12,303 nucleotides of DNA, taken from the NCBI GenBank assembly GCA_020349865.1, contig CP070700.1, positions 4,901,814 to 4,914,116 on the forward strand, written 5' to 3'. The position numbers and the translations under genes were made by a program. The notes beneath the pieces are model-generated. The model saw only the letters and a list, made by a program, of their open reading frames with translations, was not told the DNA's origin and did no database searches. Shown in pieces: positions 6,062 through 12,303 of the stretch. How positions within the stretch are numbered: the stretch's first letter is position 1; every line of letters begins with the position of its first letter. Origin of the DNA: Desulfobacteraceae bacterium. GTDB lineage: Bacteria > Desulfobacterota > DSM-4660 > Desulfatiglandales > Desulfatiglandaceae.

Positions 6062-6805
6062 ATGGAACGGGATAGGGCAATATCCTACTATGTTAAGGTG
6101 GCTGAAACGCTGAAGGCACGCATTCGTAATGGGCAGTACCAGCCCAATGACCTGATCCCTTCGGCTAAAAAGTTAGAGGAAGAGTTCAAAGTCAGCAACA
6201 TCACTATTCGCAAGGCCCTGGATCTTCTTACACGGGAAGGCTTTGTCATGCCCATGCGCGGGGTAGGGACCCGTGTGGCTAAAACGGAAGACGACATGGT
6301 TTCAATCGAGATTACCGGCAGCTTTCGAGACTGGGTAGATTCGGCTCTGGGCAGGGATCTTCAGCTGACCGTGGACGTTCTCGAGATCGCAATCACCTCG
6401 TGCCCTAAAAGGGTCAGCCAAATCTTGACCCTTGGTCAGGACGAGAGTATCTGGCGTATGAAGAGGGTTCGCAGGTTGAGAGGCGTACCAATGTCATATA
6501 TCATCAACTACGGCCGGCCGGAACTGTTTAGCGATACGATCATAATAGAGGAAGTAAGAAAGAGCAGTTTCGTCGATCTTTTTCAAGAACGCTGCCAAAT
6601 TAGCCTGTCCAAGATGGAACAACGCGTCAAGGCCACGGTGGCCGACATGGATTTATCGGGTGTGTTAGCCATAAACTTCGGGGATCCGCTGTTTCTCGTG
6701 GAGAATGTCTACTACTCCACTGACGGGAACCCGGTTGAAGTAACCCACATGTACTTCCGAGGCGACAAGTACGTCTACGATGCAACGATTCATCTGAATG
6801 GATAG
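6062..6805 (+). CDS. GntR-family (HutC/UTRA) transcriptional regulator
   Basis: A 247-residue regulator. Residues 8-75 form the GntR winged helix-turn-helix, including the typical YYVKVAETLKARIRNGQY opening, LIPSAKKLEEEFKVSNITIR and LTREGFVMPMRGVGTRV. Residues about 95-240 form a UTRA ligand-binding domain, seen from the RMKRVRRLRGVPMSYIINY strand, the central dimer region, and the closing NPVEVTHMYFRGDKY block. UTRA proteins bind small effectors (histidine or sugar derivatives, acyl-CoA-like or organic acids) and usually repress until the effector arrives. ATG6062 has no strong ribosome site. Its promoter and probable operator are at 5953-5991. It converges with the CaiB/BaiF remnant and may once have controlled the acyl-CoA genes to its right; that is inference from position. 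Confidence 0.9.
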   Translation: MERDRAISYYVKVAETLKARIRNGQYQPNDLIPSAKKLEEEFKVSNITIRKALDLLTREGFVMPMRGVGTRVAKTEDDMVSIEITGSFRDWVDSALGRDLQLTVDVLEIAITSCPKRVSQILTLGQDESIWRMKRVRRLRGVPMSYIINYGRPELFSDTIIIEEVRKSSFVDLFQERCQISLSKMEQRVKATVADMDLSGVLAINFGDPLFLVENVYYSTDGNPVEVTHMYFRGDKYVYDATIHLNG

Positions 6806-6833
6806 GGCAAATGAAAATGATCACCTGGTAATA

Positions 6834-6852
6834 GGGGCTTGAGGCCTTTTTT
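6834..6852 (+). terminator. Weak rho-independent-type terminator after the GntR gene
   Basis: GGGGC (6834-6838) can pair with GCCTT (6842-6848 region, two G-U pairs) around TTGAG, followed by a run of seven T. The stem is short. An alternative pairing uses GGCCTT (6843-6848) with AAGGCC (6860-6865). It lies 29 bases after the GntR stop, between convergent genes, where a terminator is expected. Confidence 0.4.
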
Positions 6853-6911
6853 TCGATTCCAAGGCCCCCGGCCTGGTCACCAAGAAAAGACCCCATAGCT
6901 ATGCCTGCATT

Positions 6912-7211
6912 TTAGCAGTTTACCCCGTACTTGAAATTTTCGACCAGCACCGCAGCCCACCTGGGCAGATGCCGGGTGATTTTCTTTCCTTCCTCTGTCT
7001 TCAAATCAAACGTAATGCTGCGTTTGTTCCGGTTGAGGTTCACAAAATATGGATTTTCCCTTTCCCCCATAATACCGGTGATCCGGGAGGGGTCTCCGTC
7101 GCGGGATTCCACCTTGATTACATCTGCTCCAAAATCAGCGAGCAACATGGTGCAAAAAGGACCTGAAACAACACGGGCTAAATCCAGGACTTTGATATCT
7201 ATTGGCGGCAT
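6912..7211 (-). pseudogene. CaiB/BaiF family (class III) CoA-transferase, N-terminal remnant
   Basis: The first ~95 residues match the N-terminal Rossmann part of class III CoA-transferases: IKVLDLARVVSGPFCTMLLA (6-25), DFGADVIKVE (26-35), NPYFVNLNRNKRSITFDLK and VLVENFKYGV. The family is normally about 400 residues, with a catalytic Asp near residue 165-170. This frame instead ends with VNC and a TAA directly after the FKYGV block, so the catalytic residue and about three quarters of the enzyme are missing. No further homology is visible in any frame between the stop and the GntR gene, so this is a deletion or rearrangement breakpoint rather than one frameshift. ATG7211 has an AGGGG ribosome site. 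Upstream on the same strand is an HMG-CoA-lyase gene, a common partner of such transferases. Confidence 0.82.
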
Positions 7212-7245
7212 AATCCCCTGCTTTTCTTTATTTTGTCATATATAG

Positions 7246-7502
7246 CTTAGTGCTTCGATTCGCAAATACTATGATGAATTTTTGAGAGCATATTAACCTC
7301 TTTGCTCACTCGTCTCGGCTGAGCGGCACGACTTGAGCCATTCGGCCCCGAGACTTGTCGACGAGTTCAAGTCGAGTCGCTCATGGCAGAGAGGCTCGCC
7401 GACAAATCTCGTCGCAGGCAGCACTGAGTCCTGAGGGCTTCGACTGAGCTCAGCCGAAGTCTGAATAGGTTCGTCATCGAACTTATGAATCGAAGGATTT
7501 AG
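7246..7502 (+). repeat. Repeat element copy 1 (257 bp), downstream flank of the HMG-CoA-lyase gene
   Basis: Shares its first ~76 and last ~87 bases with copy 2 (8585-8787), in the same orientation, with only scattered substitutions; the middle differs by an insertion of about 50 bases. The ends are imperfect inverted repeats: CTTAGTGCTTCGATTC at the left, and the reverse complement of the right end reads CTAAATCCTTCGATTC. An inner palindrome, CTTCGACTGAGCTCAGCCGAAG, lies near 7439-7460. No coding frame is convincing. The 360-base gap between the CoA-transferase remnant and the lyase gene is mostly this element. Confidence 0.8.
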
Positions 7503-7519
7503 TTTGATTTTTGTAGAAT

Positions 7520-7557
7520 AAAAAGACACATAAGGATATTTTTTTCGGGATTATCCT
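7520..7557 (-). terminator. Possible terminator after the HMG-CoA-lyase gene
   Basis: On the minus strand AGGATA and TATCCT (arms at 7552-7557 and 7533-7538) form a 6-bp stem with a 13-base loop. A five-T run follows about nine bases further on. The stem is short and the T-run displaced, so this is a tentative call supported mainly by position, 15 bases past the gene stop. Confidence 0.3.
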
Positions 7558-7571
7558 GTCAATTATCTGCC

Positions 7572-8501
7572 CTAATATGCACCGCATATCTTTGCTGCGA
7601 GTTTGGGATCGCGCGGCCCGCTTTTCATGACCTGCCCGGGCAGAGAGTATCCGAGGATCTTCTCAAGAAGGTGCGCGGCCCCGATTATGGCCTCAAGGTC
7701 GATCCCGGTGCTAACGCCCATGTCTTCTAACATGAAAACCACATCCTCTGTCGGCAGGTTGCCTGCAGCTTGTGGCACATAGGGGCAGCCTCCGATTCCA
7801 CCTAATGCGGTGTCAAAGGTCGTGGCTCCAGCCATAAGTGCGGATAAAAGATTTGCCATGGCGGTTCCGCGATTGTTGTGAAAATGAAGGGTAAATTCCA
7901 CACCAGGGAATCGATCTCGAAGCCTAAGAACCATTTGCTCCACCCGGGTAGGGGTGGTCATCCCTGTAGTATCGGCGAGAATGATTGAGACCGCCCCCCT
8001 TGATATATATTCATCTACAACCCTGAAGACGTCTTTTTCAGGAACATCCCCTTGGTAGGGACAACCGAAAGACACTGCCAGGGCGCCAATAACCGGCGTA
8101 TCACTTTCTTTTGCCAGCGTGAAGATAGCGTCTAAATCTCCAAGGGATTCGTCAATACTGCGCCGTACGTTTTCTTGGTTATGGGCTTCTGTAGCCGAGA
8201 TAACAACCACCAGTTGATCTGCTCTGGCAGCAATGGCATTTTGAGCCCCCCTTAAATTCGGAACCATGGCCGCATGTATGATGTCCTCACGTGGCACCTG
8301 GGCCAAGAGGTCTGCTGCGTCCCGCAGTTGTGGGATTGCCTTTGGGCTCACAAAGGAAGTTGATTCAATATCTTTGACACCTGCTTGAACCACAGCTTCA
8401 ATGATTTGCAGCTTTTGCTCAGTAGGCAAAAAATCCTTCAATGACTGGAATCCATCTCGAGGTGCAACCTCACGCAATTTAACTTTGGATGGTAGATGCA
8501 T
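7572..8501 (-). CDS. HMG-CoA lyase family acyl-CoA lyase
   Basis: A 309-residue TIM-barrel, divalent-metal-dependent lyase that splits 3-hydroxy-3-methylglutaryl-CoA to acetyl-CoA and acetoacetate, or a related hydroxyacyl-CoA. Metal ligands are visible at Asp16, His206, His208 and Asn248, with Arg15 beside the first. The catalytic Cys239 sits in the glycine-rich signature GGIGGCPYVPQAAGNLPTED (233-252). All spacings agree with the human enzyme (Asp42, His233, His235, Cys266, Asn275) to within one residue. SFVSPKAIPQ (49-58) is also typical. ATG8501 has AAGGAG about a dozen bases upstream. The role could be leucine breakdown, or citramalyl-CoA-type cleavage with the broken class III CoA-transferase next door. 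The gene sits between two direct repeat copies, apart from but on the same strand as leuCDB. Confidence 0.92.
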   Translation of the reverse strand: MHLPSKVKLREVAPRDGFQSLKDFLPTEQKLQIIEAVVQAGVKDIESTSFVSPKAIPQLRDAADLLAQVPREDIIHAAMVPNLRGAQNAIAARADQLVVVISATEAHNQENVRRSIDESLGDLDAIFTLAKESDTPVIGALAVSFGCPYQGDVPEKDVFRVVDEYISRGAVSIILADTTGMTTPTRVEQMVLRLRDRFPGVEFTLHFHNNRGTAMANLLSALMAGATTFDTALGGIGGCPYVPQAAGNLPTEDVVFMLEDMGVSTGIDLEAIIGAAHLLEKILGYSLPGQVMKSGPRDPKLAAKICGAY

Positions 8502-8557
8502 AATGAAACTCTACTCCTTTTTCACCATTGAATAGTTGTTTACCGCGTTGTAGAAAT

Positions 8558-8577
8558 CCCCGTCCTTTTGGGCGTGG
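8558..8577. repeat. Short GC-rich hairpin between repeat copy 2 and the lyase start
   Basis: CCCCGTCC (8558-8565) pairs with GGGCGTGG (8570-8577) around a TTTT loop, with one mismatch and one wobble. It resembles small REP or IS200/IS605-end hairpins but has no transposase nearby. In the lyase messenger it would lie in the 5' leader, 57 bases upstream of the start codon. Confidence 0.35.
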
Positions 8578-8584
8578 TGTTTTA

Positions 8585-8787
8585 CTAAGTGCTTCGATTC
8601 GCAAATACTGTGACGAATTTTTAAGAGCATATTGACCTCTTTGCTCAATCGTCTCGGCTGAGCAGTTCGGCCTTGAGCTCACTGCCGAAAGGCTCGTCTC
8701 AGGCAGCACTGAGTCCAGAGGGCTTCGACTGAGCACAGCCGAAGTCTGAATAAATTCGTCATCAAACTTATGAATCGAAGGACTAAG
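8585..8787 (+). repeat. Repeat element copy 2 (203 bp), upstream flank of the HMG-CoA-lyase gene
   Basis: Second copy of the element at 7246-7502, same orientation. The left end is CTAAGTGCTTCGATTC; the right end in reverse complement reads CTTAGTCCTTCGATTC. The terminal inverted repeat can be followed imperfectly for about 37 bases to a shared TGACGAATT. It contains the inner palindrome CTTCGACTGAGCACAGCCGAAG (8723-8744). It ends nine bases after the leuB stop (minus-strand sense), so it separates leuB from the lyase gene. Confidence 0.8.
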
Positions 8788-8796
8788 CTACTGAGC

Positions 8797-9870
8797 TTAA
8801 TCTTTCGCACCCTGGATGTACATTACCACCAAATCCCCCACTTCACTGGTGCCAATTCCCATCGCTCCGGCATCCATACTCTTCATATTGTCTTTAACAA
8901 GTCTCATTACAGCCCTCTCAACAAGACCGGCAGCCTCTTTTTCTTTCAGGTGGTTGAGCATCATGTGACCGGCCATAATGGCGGCCAGGGGATTGATAAG
9001 GTTTTTTCCCGTGTACTTGGGAGCAGAGCCGCCAATAGGCTCAAACATGGCGGTGCCCTCTGGATTTATGTTCCCTCCGGCAGCAATCCCCATCCCCCCC
9101 TGGATTATGGCACCGATGTCTGTAATGATATCCCCGAACATGTTGTCGGTAACAATGACATCGAACCATTCCGGATTCTTGATCATCCACATACAGACAG
9201 CATCAACATGGGCATAATCTTTCTCGATATCCGTATACTCCTTACCTATTTCGTGAAATACCCTCTCCCATAGATCAAAGGCATAGGTGAGGACATTGGT
9301 CTTTCCGCAGAGTGTCAATTTTTTGCTTTTATTTCGGTTTCGACAATAATCAAACGCAAATCTCAAACACCTCTCCACCCCTTTTCGGGTATTGATAGAT
9401 TCCTGAACGGCAATCTCATTCGGTGTGCCTTTTTTTAGAAAACCTCCGGAACCGGTGTACAGGCCCTCAGTGTTTTCCCGCACCACAACGAAATCAATGT
9501 GTTCCGGGCCCTTGTCTTTCAGGGGCGTATTAACTCCCGGGTATAGTTTGACAGGGCGAAGATTGATGTACAGGTCCAGGGAGAACCTCAGGTTCAGGAG
9601 AATCTCCTTCTCCAAAATGCCCGGTTTTACTTCCGGATGTCCAATGGCACCCAGATAAATGGCGTCCAGTTGGCCAAGCTCTTTGATAACAGAATCAGGC
9701 AGAGTCTCCCCTGTCCGTAAATACCTTTCTCCACCATAATCATAATGTATGAAGTTATACTTGATACCCGCCTTCTCGGACACGGCCTTAAGGACCTTGA
9801 CCCCCTCGGCAATAACCTCTGGCCCGGTCCCATCTCCGGGAATAACGCCAATCTGATAGGTCTTCCTCAT
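8797..9870 (-). CDS. leuB: 3-isopropylmalate dehydrogenase family enzyme
   Basis: A 357-residue beta-decarboxylating dehydrogenase (IDH/IPMDH family) that oxidises 3-isopropylmalate to 2-oxoisocaproate with NAD+, step three of leucine synthesis. GDGTGPEV (12-19) opens the protein. Substrate arginines are at Arg95, Arg105 and Arg131 (in the [12 protein letters not shown] block). The metal-binding signature [11 protein letters not shown] is at 241-251, and the nucleotide site has [10 protein letters not shown] (281-290). The ATG overlaps the leuD stop in ATGA, giving tight coupling, with GAGAGGAG just before it. Homoisocitrate, methylmalate or tartrate relatives share the fold, but the leuC-leuD-leuB order favours isopropylmalate, or 3-methylmalate if the pathway starts from citramalate. 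Confidence 0.92.
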   Translation of the reverse strand: MRKTYQIGVIPGDGTGPEVIAEGVKVLKAVSEKAGIKYNFIHYDYGGERYLRTGETLPDSVIKELGQLDAIYLGAIGHPEVKPGILEKEILLNLRFSLDLYINLRPVKLYPGVNTPLKDKGPEHIDFVVVRENTEGLYTGSGGFLKKGTPNEIAVQESINTRKGVERCLRFAFDYCRNRNKSKKLTLCGKTNVLTYAFDLWERVFHEIGKEYTDIEKDYAHVDAVCMWMIKNPEWFDVIVTDNMFGDIITDIGAIIQGGMGIAAGGNINPEGTAMFEPIGGSAPKYTGKNLINPLAAIMAGHMMLNHLKEKEAAGLVERAVMRLVKDNMKSMDAGAMGIGTSEVGDLVVMYIQGAKD

Positions 9871-10361
9871 TTAGCTCCTCTCTTGGTAATATGTTCCATC
9901 AGCCCCCCGTCATCAATTATCCCCTGCATAAAAGGAGGAATTGGATTGGCTGTAAAGACCTGACCTGTGGTTTCATTTTTTATTTCACCCTTCTTCAGGT
10001 CTACTTCGAGTTTGTGGCCGTCCAGTATCCCCTCTACGGCTTCATCGCTTTCTAATATAGGTAATCCCACATTAAACGCATTGCGATAAAATATTCTGGC
10101 AAAACTCTTAGCTATGACACAGGATATACCTTTTGCTTTTATGGCGATGGGGGCGTGTTCTCGCGAAGAGCCGCAGCCAAAATTTGTATCCGCAACCATT
10201 ATATCGCACTGCCTTACTTCTTTGACAAACTGAGGGTTCTCATCCTCCATACAGTGCCGGGCAAGCTCATCTGGATCCGAAACATTCAGATAACGGGCAG
10301 GAATAATGGCATCGGTATCTATGTTTGCTCCAAATTTCCAAGCCCTGCCTTTATATTTCAT
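9867..10361 (-). CDS. leuD: 3-isopropylmalate dehydratase small subunit
   Basis: A 164-residue swivelling-domain subunit of the aconitase superfamily that pairs with LeuC to isomerise 2- to 3-isopropylmalate. The active-site loop [11 protein letters not shown] is at 61-71, with [12 protein letters not shown] (14-25) at the substrate-contact loop. The length is that of the short archaeal/clostridial LeuD type, not the ~200-residue enterobacterial type. This type has also been recruited for homoaconitase, citraconate and dimethylmalate hydratases, so specificity rests on context. GAGGAG lies about nine bases before ATG10361. Its stop overlaps leuB by four bases. A 223-base spacer carrying an inverted repeat separates it from leuC. 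Confidence 0.92.
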   Translation of the reverse strand: MKYKGRAWKFGANIDTDAIIPARYLNVSDPDELARHCMEDENPQFVKEVRQCDIMVADTNFGCGSSREHAPIAIKAKGISCVIAKSFARIFYRNAFNVGLPILESDEAVEGILDGHKLEVDLKKGEIKNETTGQVFTANPIPPFMQGIIDDGGLMEHITKRGAK

Positions 10362-10470
10362 ATTAGCAATCTCCTCTATTTTTTTGGCAGGTTTAAAGCC
10401 TTCTCCTTTCAGGCGAACAGCATTTACCTGTATTGTATTTTGAATATCGAATTTCGACCAAGTAATTTCG

Positions 10471-10529
10471 AACCGCAGAAGTTTTTAACAGGAACAAAAC
10501 TATATTCTTCACTTCGATGTTCTGCGGTT
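10471..10529. repeat. Inverted repeat in the leuC-leuD spacer
   Basis: AACCGCAGAA (10471-10480) and TTCTGCGGTT (10520-10529) are perfect 10-bp arms around 39 bases. The left flank contains repeated TCGA motifs (AATATCGAATTTCGACC, then AATTTCGAACC). It occupies the 223-base gap between leuC (stop at 10585) and leuD, which otherwise holds only AT-rich sequence and the leuD ribosome site. It may be a palindromic element, or a hairpin adjusting leuC against leuDB expression; no T-run supports termination. Confidence 0.5.
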
Positions 10530-10584
10530 TAAAATAAATGACTTTCAGTCTTGCCGAAATCTGACTATTTCAGTAGGTAGTTTT

Positions 10585-11850
10585 TTACTGCTCCAGTTCC
10601 TCTGGACTGCCTATCCTCCCTAAAACGGCCGATGCGGCCGCTATCGCTGGATTAGACAGGTAGACTTCACTCTGCGGGTGTCCCATCCTTCCAACAAAAT
10701 TTCTGTTTGTGGTGGCTATGGCCTTTTCGCCTTTTGCCAGGACCCCCATATACCCTCCCAGGCATGGCCCGCAGGTAGGAGGACTGATCACTGCTCCGGC
10801 ATCAAGGAAGACATCGAATAGGCCTTCATTCATGGCCTTCTTGTAAATAAGTGGTGTAGCCGGGATGATGATCAGTTTGACTTTGGATGAGATCTTATGG
10901 CCTTTTAATACCCTTGCAGCCATTCTCAGATCATCAAGCCTGCCGTTGGTACAGGAACCAATCACGGCCTGGTCGATAGAAACAGTTCCTGCCTCACTGA
11001 TCCCTTTGGTATTGCTGGGGAGGTGGGGAAAGGCAACTTGGGGTTCAATCGTAAAGACATCAAACTCTTTTATATCTTTATATTGGGCTCCTTTATCACT
11101 CGTGAAAAAATGATGTTTTCGTTTTTTTCTCTCGTTTACATACTGCTCTGTTATTCTGTCCGGGAGGAATATTCCGTTCTTGGCCCCGGCCTCAATGGCC
11201 ATGTTGGCCATGGTGAATCTACCAGACATGGGAAGACTATCAATTACTTCTCCTGTAAACTCCATTGTGCTATACAAGGCCCCATCCACGCCTATTTTGC
11301 CAATGGTGTAGAGTATGAGGTCTTTTCCTTCCACCCAGGGTCGAAGCCGGCCCTTGTAGACAAATTTTATGGTCTCCGGCACCTTGAACCACAGTTCACC
11401 CGTAATCATGGCTGCTGCCAGATCTGTACTTCCCACGCCCGTGGAGAAGGCCCCAAGGGCTCCATATGTACATGTGTGACTGTCTGCACCCACAACTAAA
11501 TCACCCGGGACTACGATTCCCTGCTCCGGAAGGAGTGCGTGCTCGATCCCTGCCTGACCTACTTCGTAATAATGAGTAAGCTCCTGTTCCCGGGCAAACT
11601 CCTTCATGATCTTGCACTGTTCTGCGGACTTGATATCCTTGTTTGGTGTAAAATGATCTGGAATCAAAACCACTTTTTGCTTGTCAAAAACCTTTTTAGC
11701 ACCAGCCCTCTTGAACTGCTCAATGGTAATGGGTGCAGTAATATCATTGCCAAGGGCTATGTCCACCTTTGCATTGATTAGTTGACCCGGGTGAACTTCC
11801 TTCAAGCCGGCATGATCGGCCAGGATCTTCTGGGTTATGGTCATGTCCAT
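10585..11850 (-). CDS. leuC: 3-isopropylmalate dehydratase large subunit
   Basis: A 421-residue 4Fe-4S hydro-lyase of the aconitase superfamily that forms the catalytic core with LeuD. Cluster cysteines are Cys300 ([11 protein letters not shown]), Cys360 and Cys363 ([10 protein letters not shown]). The histidine-containing block [15 protein letters not shown] (121-135) and the [16 protein letters not shown] tail region (388-402) are also typical. Length matches the two-subunit archaeal/clostridial type. ATG11850 has GAGGAG about eleven bases upstream; a second in-frame ATG lies two codons later. It begins 21 bases after the truncated trmO stop, so transcription likely enters from the right. 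No leuA (isopropylmalate synthase) or cimA is in the window. Confidence 0.93.
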   Translation of the reverse strand: MDMTITQKILADHAGLKEVHPGQLINAKVDIALGNDITAPITIEQFKRAGAKKVFDKQKVVLIPDHFTPNKDIKSAEQCKIMKEFAREQELTHYYEVGQAGIEHALLPEQGIVVPGDLVVGADSHTCTYGALGAFSTGVGSTDLAAAMITGELWFKVPETIKFVYKGRLRPWVEGKDLILYTIGKIGVDGALYSTMEFTGEVIDSLPMSGRFTMANMAIEAGAKNGIFLPDRITEQYVNERKKRKHHFFTSDKGAQYKDIKEFDVFTIEPQVAFPHLPSNTKGISEAGTVSIDQAVIGSCTNGRLDDLRMAARVLKGHKISSKVKLIIIPATPLIYKKAMNEGLFDVFLDAGAVISPPTCGPCLGGYMGVLAKGEKAIATTNRNFVGRMGHPQSEVYLSNPAIAAASAVLGRIGSPEELEQ

Positions 11851-11871
11851 ATTTGTTATGGCTCCTCATTC

Positions 11872-12180
11872 TTAATAATATTTACTCATTAGCCTGTATA
11901 CCCACTCCGGGATAAGCGGATTTTCGACTCGATCTCGGGGGTAGTAGGGCTTTATATCCAGAACAGGTGTTCCATCAATTGCATCAAGCCCTTGAACTTT
12001 GAGAACATTGTTTTCTATTTGAATGATCCCGGCTGCGGTTACCCCAATGGGATTTGGTCTTCTTTTGGCCCGTTGCGAGAAAATTCCAAAAAACGGCATG
12101 TCATCTCTTCCCTGGGGGCGTCTTCTTATCTTTACCCTAGTGTTGCAAAAGTCGAGGGTGCCGCAGGTCTGAGAAGTCAA
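11872..12180 (-). pseudogene. trmO: TrmO (TsaA/YaeB) tRNA-methyltransferase, C-terminal remnant
   Basis: The C-terminal half of the TrmO family, which N6-methylates threonylcarbamoyl-adenosine-37 of tRNA. Recognisable blocks are KIRRRPQGRDDMPFFGIFSQ (17-36), AKRRPNPIGVTAAGI (38-52), the GLDAIDGTPVLDIKPYYP core (64-81) and the IPEWVYRLM end. Family proteins are about 140-160 residues. Here homology begins only near 12138, so roughly 60 N-terminal residues are absent. The frame is closed by TAG at 12199-12201, and the only upstream start is TTG12180, inside a palindrome. A nested inverted-repeat element ends exactly at the homology border and is the likely cause. A shorter product from ATG12099 is possible but would lack essential parts. 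It lies just upstream of leuC on the same strand. Confidence 0.75.
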
Positions 12181-12258
12181 GGGTGAAGCCGTAGTATCCT
12201 ACTGCGAACCCTTGACAACAAAAGAGATGCGGTGCCCTCGGCTTTCCCGAAGGGTAAA
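12131..12258. mobile_element. 128-bp nested palindromic element at the truncation point of trmO
   Basis: Four inverted-repeat pairs share almost one centre near 12196: TTTACCCT/AGGGTAAA (12131-12138, 12251-12258); CGAGGG..CCGCA with TGCGG..CCCTCG (12153-12165, 12228-12240, 11 of 13 paired); GTCAAGGGT/ACCCTTGAC (12176-12184, 12208-12216, perfect); and GTAG/CTAC (12191-12194, 12199-12202). Position sums of the arms agree within four bases. It has no coding capacity of its own. A REP/MITE-like insertion is the simplest reading; a structured RNA leader for the leu genes is the alternative. Confidence 0.6.
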
Positions 12259-12303
12259 CAACATGGTTATTTTGAAGCTTTTTCTCGAACGCACAAATGA
12301 TGA

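Noticed and set aside
7246..8787. A CRISPR array or composite transposon
   Set aside because: There are only two long copies, with no regular short repeats and spacers and no cas or transposase gene. The flanking repeats carry no coding frame.
8770..9273. A 167-residue plus-strand open frame
   Set aside because: It is antisense to leuB, which has full family motifs. The plus-strand product resembles nothing and begins inside a repeat.
11023..11499. A 158-residue plus-strand open frame
   Set aside because: It is antisense to the conserved core of leuC and is explained as a shadow frame.

Overview
The window looks like chromosomal DNA of an anaerobic bacterium. A Desulfobacterota (former Deltaproteobacteria) sulfate reducer or syntroph would fit best. 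This is inferred from gene style only: a stand-alone B12-binding mutase subunit with MeaB, an acyl-CoA dehydrogenase, an HMG-CoA-lyase-type enzyme, and a leucine cluster with a short LeuD and a separate LeuC of about 420 residues. There is no rRNA or other taxonomic marker. I see no tRNA, rRNA, CRISPR array, phage gene or transposase gene.

Layout. The plus strand from 165 to 5745 carries: the mutase B12 subunit and its GTPase chaperone MeaB (165-1552); a small membrane protein (1612-1848); a four-helix-bundle (23S rRNA intervening-sequence type) gene interrupted by one TGA and enclosed by an inverted repeat (1910-2337); an XRE-cupin regulator (2423-2971); an acyl-CoA dehydrogenase (3080-4222); and an RsmF-like RNA cytosine-5 methyltransferase whose C-terminal PUA-like domain lies in a separate overlapping frame (4353-5745). 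A consensus sigma70 promoter with a palindromic operator then precedes a GntR/UTRA regulator (6062-6805). Everything to the right is on the minus strand. Read in transcription order it is a truncated trmO (window end), leuC, leuD, leuB, an HMG-CoA-lyase family gene, and a truncated CaiB/BaiF CoA-transferase that converges on the GntR gene.

Function. The left half fits propionyl/methylmalonyl-CoA and acyl-CoA (branched-chain or fatty acid) oxidation. The right half fits leucine or citramalate-type 2-oxoacid chain extension (LeuCDB), with an acyl-CoA lyase beside it. The two regulators (XRE-cupin, GntR/UTRA) are plausible metabolite sensors for these genes, but no target is proven.

The most striking feature is the density of small palindromic, transposase-less elements in nearly every gap. 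They are: a 428-bp element around the four-helix-bundle gene; a 78-bp MITE-like element at the acyl-CoA dehydrogenase stop codon with an apparent 8-bp target duplication; a 182-bp element before the GntR promoter; two direct copies (257 and 203 bp) of one element flanking the HMG-CoA-lyase gene, with a third terminus at 85-107; and a nested 128-bp palindrome exactly where trmO loses its N-terminal half. Three genes (four-helix-bundle, CaiB/BaiF, trmO) look broken and a fourth (rsmF-like) is split. This suggests a region under active decay and rearrangement.
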